A DNA stretch of 64,000 nucleotides, taken from positions 3,571,501-3,635,500 of the forward strand of contig NZ_CP034086.1 of the NCBI RefSeq assembly GCF_003855495.1. Reading direction: 5' to 3'. The position numbers and the translations under genes were made by a program. Every line of letters begins with the position of its first letter. Within the stretch, counting starts at the first letter, position 1. Below, in pieces: positions 37,706 through 45,546 of the stretch. This DNA is from Methylocystis rosea (lineage in GTDB: Bacteria; Pseudomonadota; Alphaproteobacteria; Rhizobiales; Beijerinckiaceae). Under the pieces are notes generated by a model, which worked only from the letters and a program-made list of their open reading frames with translations, made no database searches and was not told where the DNA came from.

Positions 37706-37921
37706 ATGATTGATGCGGATTGGCGCTTTCCGGGCGCGTATGACTATTTGGATAATTTGAACTGGCCCTCCATCGCTTGGGAATGTTTGCGGCGCGACAA
37801 AGAATATCACGCCGACTTCGCCAACTCTCGATTTCGAGCCGCAGTGGACTCCGGCGTTGCCGGCGCGCAGCGGCGCTGGGGGTTGCGATTTCGCCGTAGA
37901 TCCCACGCTCGGCGCGAATGA
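37706..37921 (+). CDS. DUF6499-like N-terminal regulator part
   Basis: This is a 71-residue frame with WRFPGAYDYLDNLNWPSIAWECLRRDKEYHADF and RRWGLRF, the signature of the short 'transcriptional regulator domain' that precedes or is fused to DUF2285. After GLRF the sequence switches to a basic, meaningless tail in this frame, while the sensible continuation (AVDPTLGANEADIFW) is in another frame. It is therefore either a short protein overlapping DUF2285 or the first half of a frame-shifted fusion. Confidence 0.75.
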   Translation: MIDADWRFPGAYDYLDNLNWPSIAWECLRRDKEYHADFANSRFRAAVDSGVAGAQRRWGLRFRRRSHARRE

Positions 37922-38447
37922 AGCCGATATTTTCTGGCTTCCCGAAGCGCGAGCGAGCGCCGTCATTCTTGTGCCAAGTCCAACAAACGCCAGCGAGTTG
38001 AGATTCTCGCCGTCGGATTGGCCAGACCTGCATACGCGGTTGCGCTTGAATGACGGCGAACACCTCATCGTTGGAACAGGCCGCAACCAGTATCAGCTGT
38101 GGCTTCCCGACCCGCCGCGCGAAGGAGAACCGCTCGCCGCCGTCATTCCGCACGACCGGATGACGCCACATCGCGCTGAGGCGGCGATGCATTTCTGGCG
38201 CTTCACGAGGGGCCACGCGAAGCCGGCCACACCGTTACGCGCCGTCCGCCTCGTCAACACGCTTCGAGCGCTCGACGGCCATTTGAGCGGTGCGTCCTAC
38301 CGCGTCATCGCCGAATCCCTGTTCGGATCGGCGCGAGTCGACGCCGAGCCGTGGAAATCGTCCTCCGTTCGCGACGCGACAATTCGACTCGTGCGCAATG
38401 GCGTGGCGCTGATGCGCGGCGGCTATCGCAAGTTTCTGCGCAAATAA
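37857..38447 (+). CDS. DUF2285 (RovC-type) DNA-binding regulator
   Basis: It has the DUF2285 hallmarks: DIFWLPEARASAVILV, HRAEAAMHFWRF, RLVNTLRALDGHLSGASYRVIAESLFG, and WKSSSVRDATIRLVRNGVALMRGGYRKFLR. The family regulates excision or transfer genes in ICEs. The frame opens with TTG at 37857 inside the previous gene. No good start is seen, so translation may depend on coupling or frameshifting from 37706. It is otherwise complete at the C terminus. Confidence 0.82.
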   Translation: MPARSGAGGCDFAVDPTLGANEADIFWLPEARASAVILVPSPTNASELRFSPSDWPDLHTRLRLNDGEHLIVGTGRNQYQLWLPDPPREGEPLAAVIPHDRMTPHRAEAAMHFWRFTRGHAKPATPLRAVRLVNTLRALDGHLSGASYRVIAESLFGSARVDAEPWKSSSVRDATIRLVRNGVALMRGGYRKFLRK

Positions 38448-38605
38448 CCATCGGATTCGACTACGGCGCCGCTTCGCGCATTCAAGGGGTGGTGAAACTC
38501 GCCTCCCCAATCTTCGCCATCCCTCCTGCCGGATTTTCTCCGCCAAAGTGATCGATGACAGCCGCCGATCTTCGGCGGCGCGCCTCGACTCGCCAAGGTT
38601 CGCCG

Positions 38606-38887
38606 ATGTCCGCCGCCATGACCGATTTGCCGCCACGCTTTCTGCGCACGCCCGAAGCCGCGCGTTTCCTGGGGCTCTCGGGCCGAACTCTGGAAAAACA
38701 CCGCACCTACGGCACGGGGCCGCTCTACTCGAAACTCGGCGGCCGCGTCGTCTATCGACTTGAGGATTTGCAGGCCTGGGCGGCGCGCGGCGCCAAAGCC
38801 TCGACCTCCGATCCTGGCGTCGGAACGGTGCTGCCGGCGAGACGCCAGAAGCCGAACGGCGCCACCACGCTTCCCGATCGCCGCTGA
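38606..38887 (+). CDS. AlpA/excisionase-like helix-turn-helix protein
   Basis: This is a short MerR-like winged HTH: PPRFLRTPEAARFLGLSGRTLEKHRTYGTGPLYSKLGGRVVYRLEDLQAWA. Such proteins act as excisionases or small activators in mobile elements. Start ATGs at 38606 and 38618 are both possible. It sits immediately before the replication initiator gene, separated by 13 bases. Confidence 0.85.
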   Translation: MSAAMTDLPPRFLRTPEAARFLGLSGRTLEKHRTYGTGPLYSKLGGRVVYRLEDLQAWAARGAKASTSDPGVGTVLPARRQKPNGATTLPDRR

Positions 38888-38900
38888 ACGGACATCGATC

Positions 38901-39824
38901 ATGTCCACGACACGGCGCCCCAGCGGTGAACTCGTCAAGCTCAGCCCGTTTCGCTGTGTTCCGGCCGATATCGCGCCGCGCGATGTGCAGGATCTCATGG
39001 CCTATCCGTTCTTCAGCCTCGCCAAATCGCCGCGCGTCGCGCCGATCGACTTCCGAATGGGAGAGCTGACAATTCGTGTCGATGCGACGCCCGAATATGG
39101 CATGGCGACGATCTGGGACGCCGATATTTTGATCTGGGCCGCCTCGCAGATCATCTCGGCGCGCAACGGCGGCCGTGACACCTCGCGCCTGATGCTGGCG
39201 ACCCCGCGCGAAATCCTCACCTTCATCGAACGCGGAACATCGGCCCGGGATTACGATCGCTTTCGTGCGGCCCTGGATCGCCTGCAGTCCACGACGATCG
39301 AGACCTCGATCCGCCAGCCGGCGGAACGATGGACGCGCCGCTTCTCCTGGATCAACGAGTGGAAAGAGCGGACCGACGCGAGCGGTCGCCCGCTTGGCGT
39401 CGAACTCGTTCTGACCGACTGGTTCTATCGCGCGGTGCTCGACAACGACCTCGTGCTGTCGATCGACCGGGCGTATTTCGCGCTGACCGGCGGCCTCGAA
39501 CGCTGGCTCTATCGCATCGTGCGCAAGCACGGCGGGCGTCAGAAGGGCGGCTGGTCCTTCGAGCTCGACCATCTTCACCTCAAATCCGCAAGTCTGTCGC
39601 CGTTCAAACGCTTTGCTTTCGAATTGCGCGACATCGTTCGACGCCAGCCCTTGCCCGGCTATGCGTTGACGATCGAGCGCAATTCTCGAGGACACGAGTG
39701 TCTGATGTTCAAGCCGGCGGAGAGCGGCGCGCAGACAGAAATGCGCATCGAGCCCGCCACGAAATCACGCAGCCCAAAATCCACGGGCCGGAAGCCTGTG
39801 GATAACTCTGTGGATAAGCTGTGA
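38901..39824 (+). CDS. repA: Replication initiator protein A (RPA family)
   Basis: This 307-residue protein matches the plasmid/ICE replication initiator family RPA: LMAYPFFSLAKSPR, MATIWDADILIWAASQI, RDYDRFRAALDRLQSTTIET, VLSIDRAYFALTGGLERWLYRIVRKHGG and SFELDHLHLKS. It likely starts vegetative replication of the circular form. Its last codons (around PVDNSVDKL) overlap two DnaA boxes, and iterons lie just beyond the stop, so the gene's end doubles as a candidate origin. The usual parA does not follow. Confidence 0.92.
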   Translation: MSTTRRPSGELVKLSPFRCVPADIAPRDVQDLMAYPFFSLAKSPRVAPIDFRMGELTIRVDATPEYGMATIWDADILIWAASQIISARNGGRDTSRLMLATPREILTFIERGTSARDYDRFRAALDRLQSTTIETSIRQPAERWTRRFSWINEWKERTDASGRPLGVELVLTDWFYRAVLDNDLVLSIDRAYFALTGGLERWLYRIVRKHGGRQKGGWSFELDHLHLKSASLSPFKRFAFELRDIVRRQPLPGYALTIERNSRGHECLMFKPAESGAQTEMRIEPATKSRSPKSTGRKPVDNSVDKL

Positions 39825-39893
39825 AAACGCACGTGCTATCAGGAACTCCCGCCACGTGCCATCAGGAACCCTTGGCGCGTGCTATCGGCAACC
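39797..39893 (+). repeat. Candidate replication origin: two DnaA boxes and three iterons
   Basis: TGTGGATAA occurs perfectly at 39797-39805 and 39809-39817 (reverse complement of the TTATCCACA DnaA box). Three related 15-16-mers follow, starting at 39832, 39855 and 39878: CGTGCTATCAGGAACT, CGTGCCATCAGGAACC and CGTGCTATCGGCAACC. They lie exactly 23 bases apart in the same orientation. The next 350 bases to 40245 hold no convincing gene and are relatively AT-rich around 39894-40010, as expected of an unwinding region. Confidence 0.65.
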
Positions 39894-40245
39894 AAAATCA
39901 CTCACAACTCTTTCTATTCGAGCGCAAAACGGCGCGCCTAACTTGTACTAACAGTGAATCTAACTTTATTGCGCGCCCATCCGGCGAATTCCGGTGTCTT
40001 GGACAGCGATTTGAGCTTTTCAAACTGACGCTGAATCTCCTGACACGACACTCGGCTTCGCAAAAAGAATGCGCCAGCGTGATTGGCGTCAGCTTCCGCA
40101 TTCGCGCCATCACCCTCAAGGCAAAATCGTTCAAGCGGATCGATAGCGCCGCATCCGAAGGCTGTCGGATTGTCGCTGACATGCAGCGCGCATTGTTCGA
40201 TCGGCAACACCCGCGGGTCCAAACTCCCGTTAAGGGAGGCGCGTC

Positions 40246-40710
40246 ATGAGCGCGCTAACGGAGGTCGAACTCTATTTCCTGAAAGGCAAGATCGAGCGCT
40301 GGATTCGTTTCGGAACGCCGATCAGTGAACGCACGCTCGACCGCCGCCGACGCATCTCGACCTTCGCGCCGGATTCGATTTTCGCCTTCATGCGCTGGGC
40401 GTCGAACGGCCATGGGACGCTGGTTTCCCGCATCGACATCTTACGCGCCTGCCATGTCGGCGAACCCTGTTCGACCGTTCCCGGCGTCAGGCCCGGCGCT
40501 GAAATTCTGCTGCGATCGGTCGGCTGGGATAAAGTCCAGCGCGTCTTGAGAGCGATCGACGCCGTCGAGGCGCTCGGCTTCGCGCCGCAGGAAATCTGTC
40601 CCGATCACTGGCGTCACGTTCACAACCGATTGGCCGCCGGCCTGTCGCCTCGCCCCTATTCGCGCGAGCGCCATCGCGCCTGGCTACTTCGCTCAAAGAT
40701 TGAAGTCTAA
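40246..40710 (+). CDS. DUF2840 family protein
   Basis: This 154-residue protein has FLKGKIERWIRFG, TFAPDSIFAFMRWASNGHGT, VPGVRPGAEILLR and the end RERHRAWLLR, matching DUF2840, a backbone protein found between the rep/par genes and the traF peptidase in rhizobial conjugative elements. Function is unknown. It is followed after two bases by traF. Confidence 0.9.
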   Translation: MSALTEVELYFLKGKIERWIRFGTPISERTLDRRRRISTFAPDSIFAFMRWASNGHGTLVSRIDILRACHVGEPCSTVPGVRPGAEILLRSVGWDKVQRVLRAIDAVEALGFAPQEICPDHWRHVHNRLAAGLSPRPYSRERHRAWLLRSKIEV

Positions 40711-40712
40711 CC

Positions 40713-41216
40713 ATGAAAATCTTCCCCCTCATGTTCCTTTCCTGCGGCGCGCTCGCGTCGACTTCCTTCGTTCACCGCGAGCCGCTCGTCGTCTGGAACG
40801 CGTCGGCCAGCGTGCCGATCGGCCTCTATGCCGTGCAGCCGATCGGCGATTTGGCCGTCACCGACCTTGTCGTCGCCCGGCCGCCAGCGCCGCTCGCCGA
40901 CTGGCTCACCGAACGCCATTATCTCCCCAAAGGCGCGCCGCTGATCAAACGGGTGGCGGCATTGCCCGGTCAAAAAATATGCCGCGACGGGCTCGCGGTT
41001 AGCGTCGATGGAATCGTCATGACGCAGGCGCGCGAACAGGATCACGCCGACCGACCGCTGCCCGTTTGGAGTGGGTGCTTTGTTCTCCTTCCCGGCGAGG
41101 CCTTTCTCCTCAACTGGAACGAAGCGGCGTCTCTCGACGGACGGTATTTTGGCGCGTTTCCGATCGAAGGCGTCGTGGGGCGCGCCGCGCCTCTCTGGAC
41201 GAGGGAGGACGATTGA
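40713..41216 (+). CDS. traF: TraF-type conjugal signal peptidase (S26 family)
   Basis: This membrane-linked S26C peptidase matures the conjugative pilin TrbC. The N terminus has a short signal or anchor (LMFLSCGALAS). The Ser active-site region is NASASVPIGLY, the catalytic Lys is in PLIKRVAALPGQ, and the last conserved box lies near LNWNEAASLDGRYFG. At 167 residues it is typical. Its stop overlaps the next start (TGATG), so the transglycosylase is coupled to it. Confidence 0.9.
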   Translation: MKIFPLMFLSCGALASTSFVHREPLVVWNASASVPIGLYAVQPIGDLAVTDLVVARPPAPLADWLTERHYLPKGAPLIKRVAALPGQKICRDGLAVSVDGIVMTQAREQDHADRPLPVWSGCFVLLPGEAFLLNWNEAASLDGRYFGAFPIEGVVGRAAPLWTREDD

Positions 41217-42064
41217 TGATCGTTTTCTCGATCGCTTTCCTGCGGCTCGATGCCCATGGCGTGGGTCGTAAACGCGCGACCCGGGCAGCAGTGAGCGCCG
41301 CTCTGTTTTACACCACGGCCGTGTTGCCGGCGCATTCCGAGATGCTCGGGCTTCGCGCAGCGACAACCGCTCGATCGCCAAGAAGCGTCGTCGCAAACGC
41401 CATCCAGGAGGCGTCTCGACGATTTCATGTTCCGCCCGATTGGATACGCGCCGTCATGCGCGCCGAAAGCAATGGCGACGCCAAATCCGTCTCCGAAAAA
41501 GGCGCGATTGGCCTTATGCAGGTTATGCCGAAGACATATGCTGAGCTGCAGGCCAAACTCAGTCTTGGTCCCGATCCATTCGATCCGCACGACAATATCG
41601 TGGCGGGCGCCGCCTATCTTGCCGAGATGTTCGACCGCTACGGTGAGATAGGAGTTCTCGCAGCCTATAACGCCGGTCCACGGCGCTACGAGGATCATCT
41701 TCTTCGCGGCCGACCGCTGCCCACCGAGACCACGGACTATGTCGCGCGACTGGCGCCTGAGCTCGGCTTCGCCTACATTCCGGCTGCGGCAATTTCGGCG
41801 CCGCCTTATGCGCTTCGTGCGCCGATGTTCGTCACGCTGGCGGCGCCGAAAATGGCGCGAGAGGCGACCGCGGACGGAGGCGCCAACCGCGTTCGGAGGA
41901 GTCAAAAAGCTGCCCTTCATCCTCTCTTTCCGGCGCCGCGCGACGACAAAAAATTTGCACGCGAACCGCATTCGGACAGCGGTTCGCGAACTCTATCGCC
42001 TGCGGATTCTCTGCAGACCGCCGGCGTTTTTGTTGCCCGCACGAGGATGCAATTGCCCGAATGA
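41216..42064 (+). CDS. Lytic transglycosylase (SLT domain) for conjugation
   Basis: This peptidoglycan-cutting enzyme opens the cell wall for the transfer apparatus. An N-terminal signal anchor is followed by an SLT domain: RRFHVPPDWIRAVMRAESNGD with the catalytic Glu, GLMQVMPKTYAEL and LAAYNAGPRRYE. The C-terminal 90 residues are low complexity. The ATG at 41216 overlaps the traF stop; the longer open frame begins inside traF and is rejected. The 243 bases after it lead to the relaxase and contain a nic-like site. Confidence 0.9.
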   Translation: MIVFSIAFLRLDAHGVGRKRATRAAVSAALFYTTAVLPAHSEMLGLRAATTARSPRSVVANAIQEASRRFHVPPDWIRAVMRAESNGDAKSVSEKGAIGLMQVMPKTYAELQAKLSLGPDPFDPHDNIVAGAAYLAEMFDRYGEIGVLAAYNAGPRRYEDHLLRGRPLPTETTDYVARLAPELGFAYIPAAAISAPPYALRAPMFVTLAAPKMAREATADGGANRVRRSQKAALHPLFPAPRDDKKFAREPHSDSGSRTLSPADSLQTAGVFVARTRMQLPE

Positions 42065-42135
42065 CCAGTTTCGTATTCTATCGCATGGTAGCGCAGTCTC
42101 TCGCGCCTTTGCGCGAGGGGACCGCTAAGGGCGCG

Positions 42136-42166
42136 ACAGCAACCGAAGGATTGCAGGATAAAAGAG
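42136..42166 (-). other. Candidate origin of transfer (nic-like site)
   Basis: On the minus strand the octamer TATCCTGC occupies 42160 to 42153 and matches the RP4-type nic consensus YATCCTGY. Just beyond it lies a short dyad GCAA...TTGC (42139-42154). The site sits between the transglycosylase and the relaxase gene, about 150 bases before the latter, a usual place for oriT. The match is short, so this is a candidate only. Confidence 0.45.
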
Positions 42167-42307
42167 ACAGCCTGCGGCTTTCTCGGGCGGTCGTTTTGGT
42201 GTTGCTCGTCAACCTGTTCGCACAGGCTGCGCATTCGAGCCACAGCCTGTCGATTTCGACAAGCCGTTGCATTGACTCATCAAATTTCACCTCGTCGGAC
42301 TGCTGCC

Positions 42308-44047
42308 ATGTCTCGTGAAGACGAAATCAACATTCGTCCTGGCCGTATCCGATCGAAGGCGCCGGTAAAGGGGAAGAGCTTCGTTGCGCGCGTTCTCGCG
42401 GCGACGCAGAAGGCCGGCGGGCTGCATCGCTCTGGCGCGCACGGAAGTGGTCGTGGCGCCTTCGGGCGCGGCCGCGCCGCGAGCCTCGGCGCGCTGCGCG
42501 GTTTGAGTTCAGGGTCGCGTGGCGTGGTGGTCAAGGCGCGTGTGGTACGACACAGTCCGAAAGCCGCGCCGCTCTCCGCTCACCTTTCCTACCTTCGCCG
42601 CGACGGCGTCACTCGCGATGGCGCGCCGGGCAGAATGTTCGACGCTGCGAGCAACGAGGCAGACGCGCGCGCTTTCGCCGAACGCTGCCAGGAGGACCGA
42701 CACCATTTTCGATTCATTGTCTCCCCAGATGACGCCCCCGAGCTCTCCGACCTTCGCGCCTTCACGCGCGATCTCATGGCGGAAATGTCGCGCGATCTCC
42801 GCACGACGATCGATTGGGTGGCGGTCGATCATTGGAACACCGAGCATCCACACATCCATGTTCTGGTTCGCGGACGAGCCGACGACGGCGGGGATCTGGT
42901 GATCAATCGCGACTATATCAGCCGGGGCTTCCGCGCCCGCGCCGAGCAGCTCGTCAATCTGGAGCTTGGTCCTCGCAGCGAGCAGGAAATCTGCCGCGCT
43001 CTGGAGAGGCAGGTCGACGCCGATCGCTGGACGCCGCTCGATCAAACCCTCGCACGCGAGGGCGCCCGCCATGACGGGATGATCGACCTACGACCTGTCG
43101 GCAACCGGGCTCAGGATGCCGAGCGAACCATGCTCGTCGCCCGCGCCCGCAAGTTGGAGAGACTCGGTCTCGCGGCATCGGCTGGCCTCGGACAATGGAT
43201 CATGGCCGGGAACACGGAAACGACGTTGCGCGCCCTCGGCGAGCGTGGCGACATCATCAAGCGCATCCATCGCGGCTTGAGCGAGCGCGGTCTTGATCGC
43301 GCCACAGCTGAATTCGTGCTCGACGCCGAGACGCGCGGCGATCCGATCATCGGCCGTCTTCTGTCTCGCGGCCTCGACGACGAGCTGAAGGGTTCCGCCT
43401 TCGCGATCATCGACGGCGTGGACGGCCGCACCCACCATGTCCGGCTCAAAGATCTCGACGCGACCAGCGACGCCGCTCCAGGCGCCATCGTCGAGGCAAG
43501 GCGCATTCCGTCACGCGACGGTGAATCGTCGCGGCTCGTCCTCGCCGTGCGCTCCGATCTCGCGCTTGCTGATCAAGTTCACGCGCCCGGCGCGACATGG
43601 CTCGATCGGCGCCTGGTCGCCAAGGGGGCGATGCTACTCTCCGAGAACGGTTTTGGTCGCGACGCACGGGACGCGCTGGAGGCTCGCACAGAGCATCTCG
43701 TCTCGGAAGGACTCGCGCGCCGACAAGGCCAGCGCGTCGTCTTCGCCCGCGACTTGCTCGATACGTTGCGGAACCGGGAACTCGACTCAGTCGGCGGGCG
43801 CATCGCCGCCGAAACCGGCCTCCCGCGCAACGCCGTCGCCGAGGGAGAAATCGTCGCCGGCGTCTACCGTAATCGCCTCACGCTCGCGTCCGGTCGCTTC
43901 GCCATGATCGACGACGGCCTCGGCTTCCAGCTCGTGCCCTGGTCGCCGTCGTTGGAGAAGGAAATCGGCAAGCAGGTTTCGGGCGTCATGTCGCCGGGCG
44001 GCAGCGTGGATTGGGGTTTTGGGCGCAAGCGTGGGATCGCAATGTAA
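42308..44047 (+). CDS. VirD2/TraI-like relaxase with DUF3363
   Basis: This 579-residue MOB(P)-type relaxase nicks oriT and pilots the strand. It opens with MSREDEINIRPGRIR, typical of the DUF3363 family. The catalytic Tyr is likely in SAHLSYLRRDG, and motif III histidines appear as DHWNTEHPHIHVLV. The DUF3363 part fills the C-terminal two thirds (MIDLRPVGNRAQDAERTML, GAMLLSENGFGRDARDALEAR). The ATG at 42308 is chosen from family comparison. traG, which normally follows closely, is displaced by the 6-kb cargo after this gene. Confidence 0.92.
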   Translation: MSREDEINIRPGRIRSKAPVKGKSFVARVLAATQKAGGLHRSGAHGSGRGAFGRGRAASLGALRGLSSGSRGVVVKARVVRHSPKAAPLSAHLSYLRRDGVTRDGAPGRMFDAASNEADARAFAERCQEDRHHFRFIVSPDDAPELSDLRAFTRDLMAEMSRDLRTTIDWVAVDHWNTEHPHIHVLVRGRADDGGDLVINRDYISRGFRARAEQLVNLELGPRSEQEICRALERQVDADRWTPLDQTLAREGARHDGMIDLRPVGNRAQDAERTMLVARARKLERLGLAASAGLGQWIMAGNTETTLRALGERGDIIKRIHRGLSERGLDRATAEFVLDAETRGDPIIGRLLSRGLDDELKGSAFAIIDGVDGRTHHVRLKDLDATSDAAPGAIVEARRIPSRDGESSRLVLAVRSDLALADQVHAPGATWLDRRLVAKGAMLLSENGFGRDARDALEARTEHLVSEGLARRQGQRVVFARDLLDTLRNRELDSVGGRIAAETGLPRNAVAEGEIVAGVYRNRLTLASGRFAMIDDGLGFQLVPWSPSLEKEIGKQVSGVMSPGGSVDWGFGRKRGIAM

Positions 44048-44072
44048 CGTTAGCCTCCAAATGCTTTTCTGC

Positions 44073-44999
44073 TCACTCTGCGGCGGGCAAAATGATTCTG
44101 GTGACGGTCAACGTTTTTACCGCATGGATAAGGATGAAAACCTGATGTCCGGTAGAGAAAGATTCGGCGACGCATTCATGTCGGTCACCATTGCGATCAG
44201 TTAGTGCGATGGAGCGTTGACCCGACGACCTTCGGCGTCCGAGCGGGATAAATGCACCTAGATCGTCGTCGGGTGTGTAGGCATCTTTCCACCCATACTG
44301 GCCAAATAACTCTGTGAATCTATTTGACTGGATTGGACGTCGGAGCGTGGCGCGAAATCCATCCCCCTCGATGAGCTCAGGCATATTCAGGACAACCACG
44401 GCGCAGGCGCGATGGCTTTTCGAGACGTATTGGCGAATCGCGGCATAGTTTGACGCATGAAAGCGCTTGGCTAAATTGACGGGCGTCCAAATCTCAAAGG
44501 CCTCGCCCTCGGCCATGTCGCAGAAGGTATCGAGTTGGAACAGCACTTCCGAGGCAAAAACATTGGCCTCGCGATCGAAAAGTTCGGCAGTCGCGGCATC
44601 AAGCGCTTTCTCGCAATCCTCGACAACCGCATACATAGGTCTTTGCCAGGGCAAAAACCCGTGACCGGCTTCATGCAAGCCCACAAACCGCTTCTTTACC
44701 GCCATTAAAGATTGACTCAAAAAGACCAAACCCTCAGAGGCGTGAAAGAGACCCAAGACCTTGCTGAGAGCTCGTTTGACAGCTTGGCCAGTCAGGCCTG
44801 CCTTCGCTCGAAGCTTCGCAATAAAACTAGGATTGAGGACGTCTTCCTTGACTTCCCGAACACGGGCGACCGCCATGATTTTGTCGATCGGGGTTGGGAA
44901 GACACCGAGCGCGCCCGCTTCGCGCAGCGCACGCTCGGCCTCTTTGCGGACCCGGGCCAACTGGCCAGGCGTCAAACTCGAATCGTCTGGCCGTCGCAT
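44073..44999 (-). CDS. ImmA/IrrE-family zinc metallopeptidase (CapP-like regulator)
   Basis: This 308-residue protein has a zinc-protease motif in RFVGLHEAGHGFLPW (HExxH as HEAGH) and a supporting DREANVFASEVLF element with the third ligand region. A C-terminal domain of about 130 residues follows. It lies three bases after an XRE repressor gene and would be co-translated with it. ImmA/IrrE enzymes cleave such repressors on sensing damage or invasion; the pair resembles CapH/CapP of CBASS operons. It probably de-represses the ubiquitin-like operon transcribed in the opposite direction. Confidence 0.9.
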   Translation of the reverse strand: MRRPDDSSLTPGQLARVRKEAERALREAGALGVFPTPIDKIMAVARVREVKEDVLNPSFIAKLRAKAGLTGQAVKRALSKVLGLFHASEGLVFLSQSLMAVKKRFVGLHEAGHGFLPWQRPMYAVVEDCEKALDAATAELFDREANVFASEVLFQLDTFCDMAEGEAFEIWTPVNLAKRFHASNYAAIRQYVSKSHRACAVVVLNMPELIEGDGFRATLRRPIQSNRFTELFGQYGWKDAYTPDDDLGAFIPLGRRRSSGQRSIALTDRNGDRHECVAESFSTGHQVFILIHAVKTLTVTRIILPAAE

Positions 45000-45002
45000 C
45001 GA

Positions 45003-45383
45003 TCACCTGCGTTTGGAGCGAATGTAGTTGAGGTAATCGAGCAGCTCATTTTCTTCGCCGGCAGTGAGGTTATCGATAGAGAAGGTTGCGGCTCGGCCGT
45101 GTTTTATTCCTTCTGCACGATTGGCGACGGGAACGATGTACCCCGCACGCTCCATCAGCGATTCATAAGCAACACCAAGAGCGGTCGATAGCGCATAGAG
45201 AATATGCGGCGACGGTTTTGTGATTTTTCCAGTCTCAAGTTGACTGAGATACGCATTGGACACTTCCTTTCCTGTCGCTTCTTCTACATCACGAAGCGAC
45301 AATTGAGCGTCTTGCCGAGCCTTTCTTATAAATTGGCCAAGGTTGATTGCCTGTGGAGTTTCCATTGCTTCGTCATCTGGCAT
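45003..45383 (-). CDS. XRE-family repressor (CapH-like) of ubiquitin-like operon
   Basis: This 126-residue protein has an N-terminal HTH (LGQFIRKARQDAQLSLRDVEEATGKEVSNAYLSQLETG) and a C-terminal dimerisation tail ending in DYLNYIRSKRR. The ATG at 45383 is preferred since GGAG lies five bases before it; the frame stays open to 45428. It is encoded back-to-back with the Ub-E2 gene, and the intervening DNA carries a long inverted repeat that is its likely operator. It should be inactivated by the neighbouring ImmA/IrrE peptidase, although this is inferred from related pairs. Confidence 0.88.
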   Translation of the reverse strand: MPDDEAMETPQAINLGQFIRKARQDAQLSLRDVEEATGKEVSNAYLSQLETGKITKPSPHILYALSTALGVAYESLMERAGYIVPVANRAEGIKHGRAATFSIDNLTAGEENELLDYLNYIRSKRR

Positions 45384-45445
45384 CGATGCTCCATTTTTGT
45401 GGTTTCCAGACATGGAGTCCGGCAGCAAAGAGCGTAATGCACCAT

Positions 45446-45492
45446 CGCTAAGTCTGTCAAGCGCGCTAAATTAATGCTTGACAAACTTAGCG
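45446..45492. promoter_or_regulatory. Operator and divergent promoters of the ubiquitin-like locus
   Basis: A 17-bp inverted repeat with one mismatch has arms CGCTAAGTCTGTCAAGC (45446-45462) and GCTTGACAAACTTAGCG (45476-45492), spacer 13. Each arm contains a TTGACA -35 hexamer, one per strand. The rightward promoter has TTGACA at 45478-45483 and TAAGAT at 45500-45505. A protein dimer bound here would block both promoters. Confidence 0.7.
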
Positions 45493-45546
45493 CGCGCGGT
45501 AAGATTAGCGAACGCTGGCGCTGTGCCGGCGACGCAGGAGATGACC

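Noticed and set aside
38235..39695. 486-codon open frame on the minus strand
   Set aside because: It is antisense to DUF2285, the excisionase-like gene and repA, all of which have recognisable families.
39832..39893. CRISPR-like array
   Set aside because: Only three short units at 23-base spacing, without unique spacers or cas genes; they fit iterons.
39821..40249. 142-codon frame after repA
   Set aside because: It covers the iterons and an AT-rich stretch and has no domain; better explained as origin sequence.
42061..42307. Small frame between transglycosylase and relaxase
   Set aside because: It has no family features and spans the candidate oriT. It overlaps the relaxase start.
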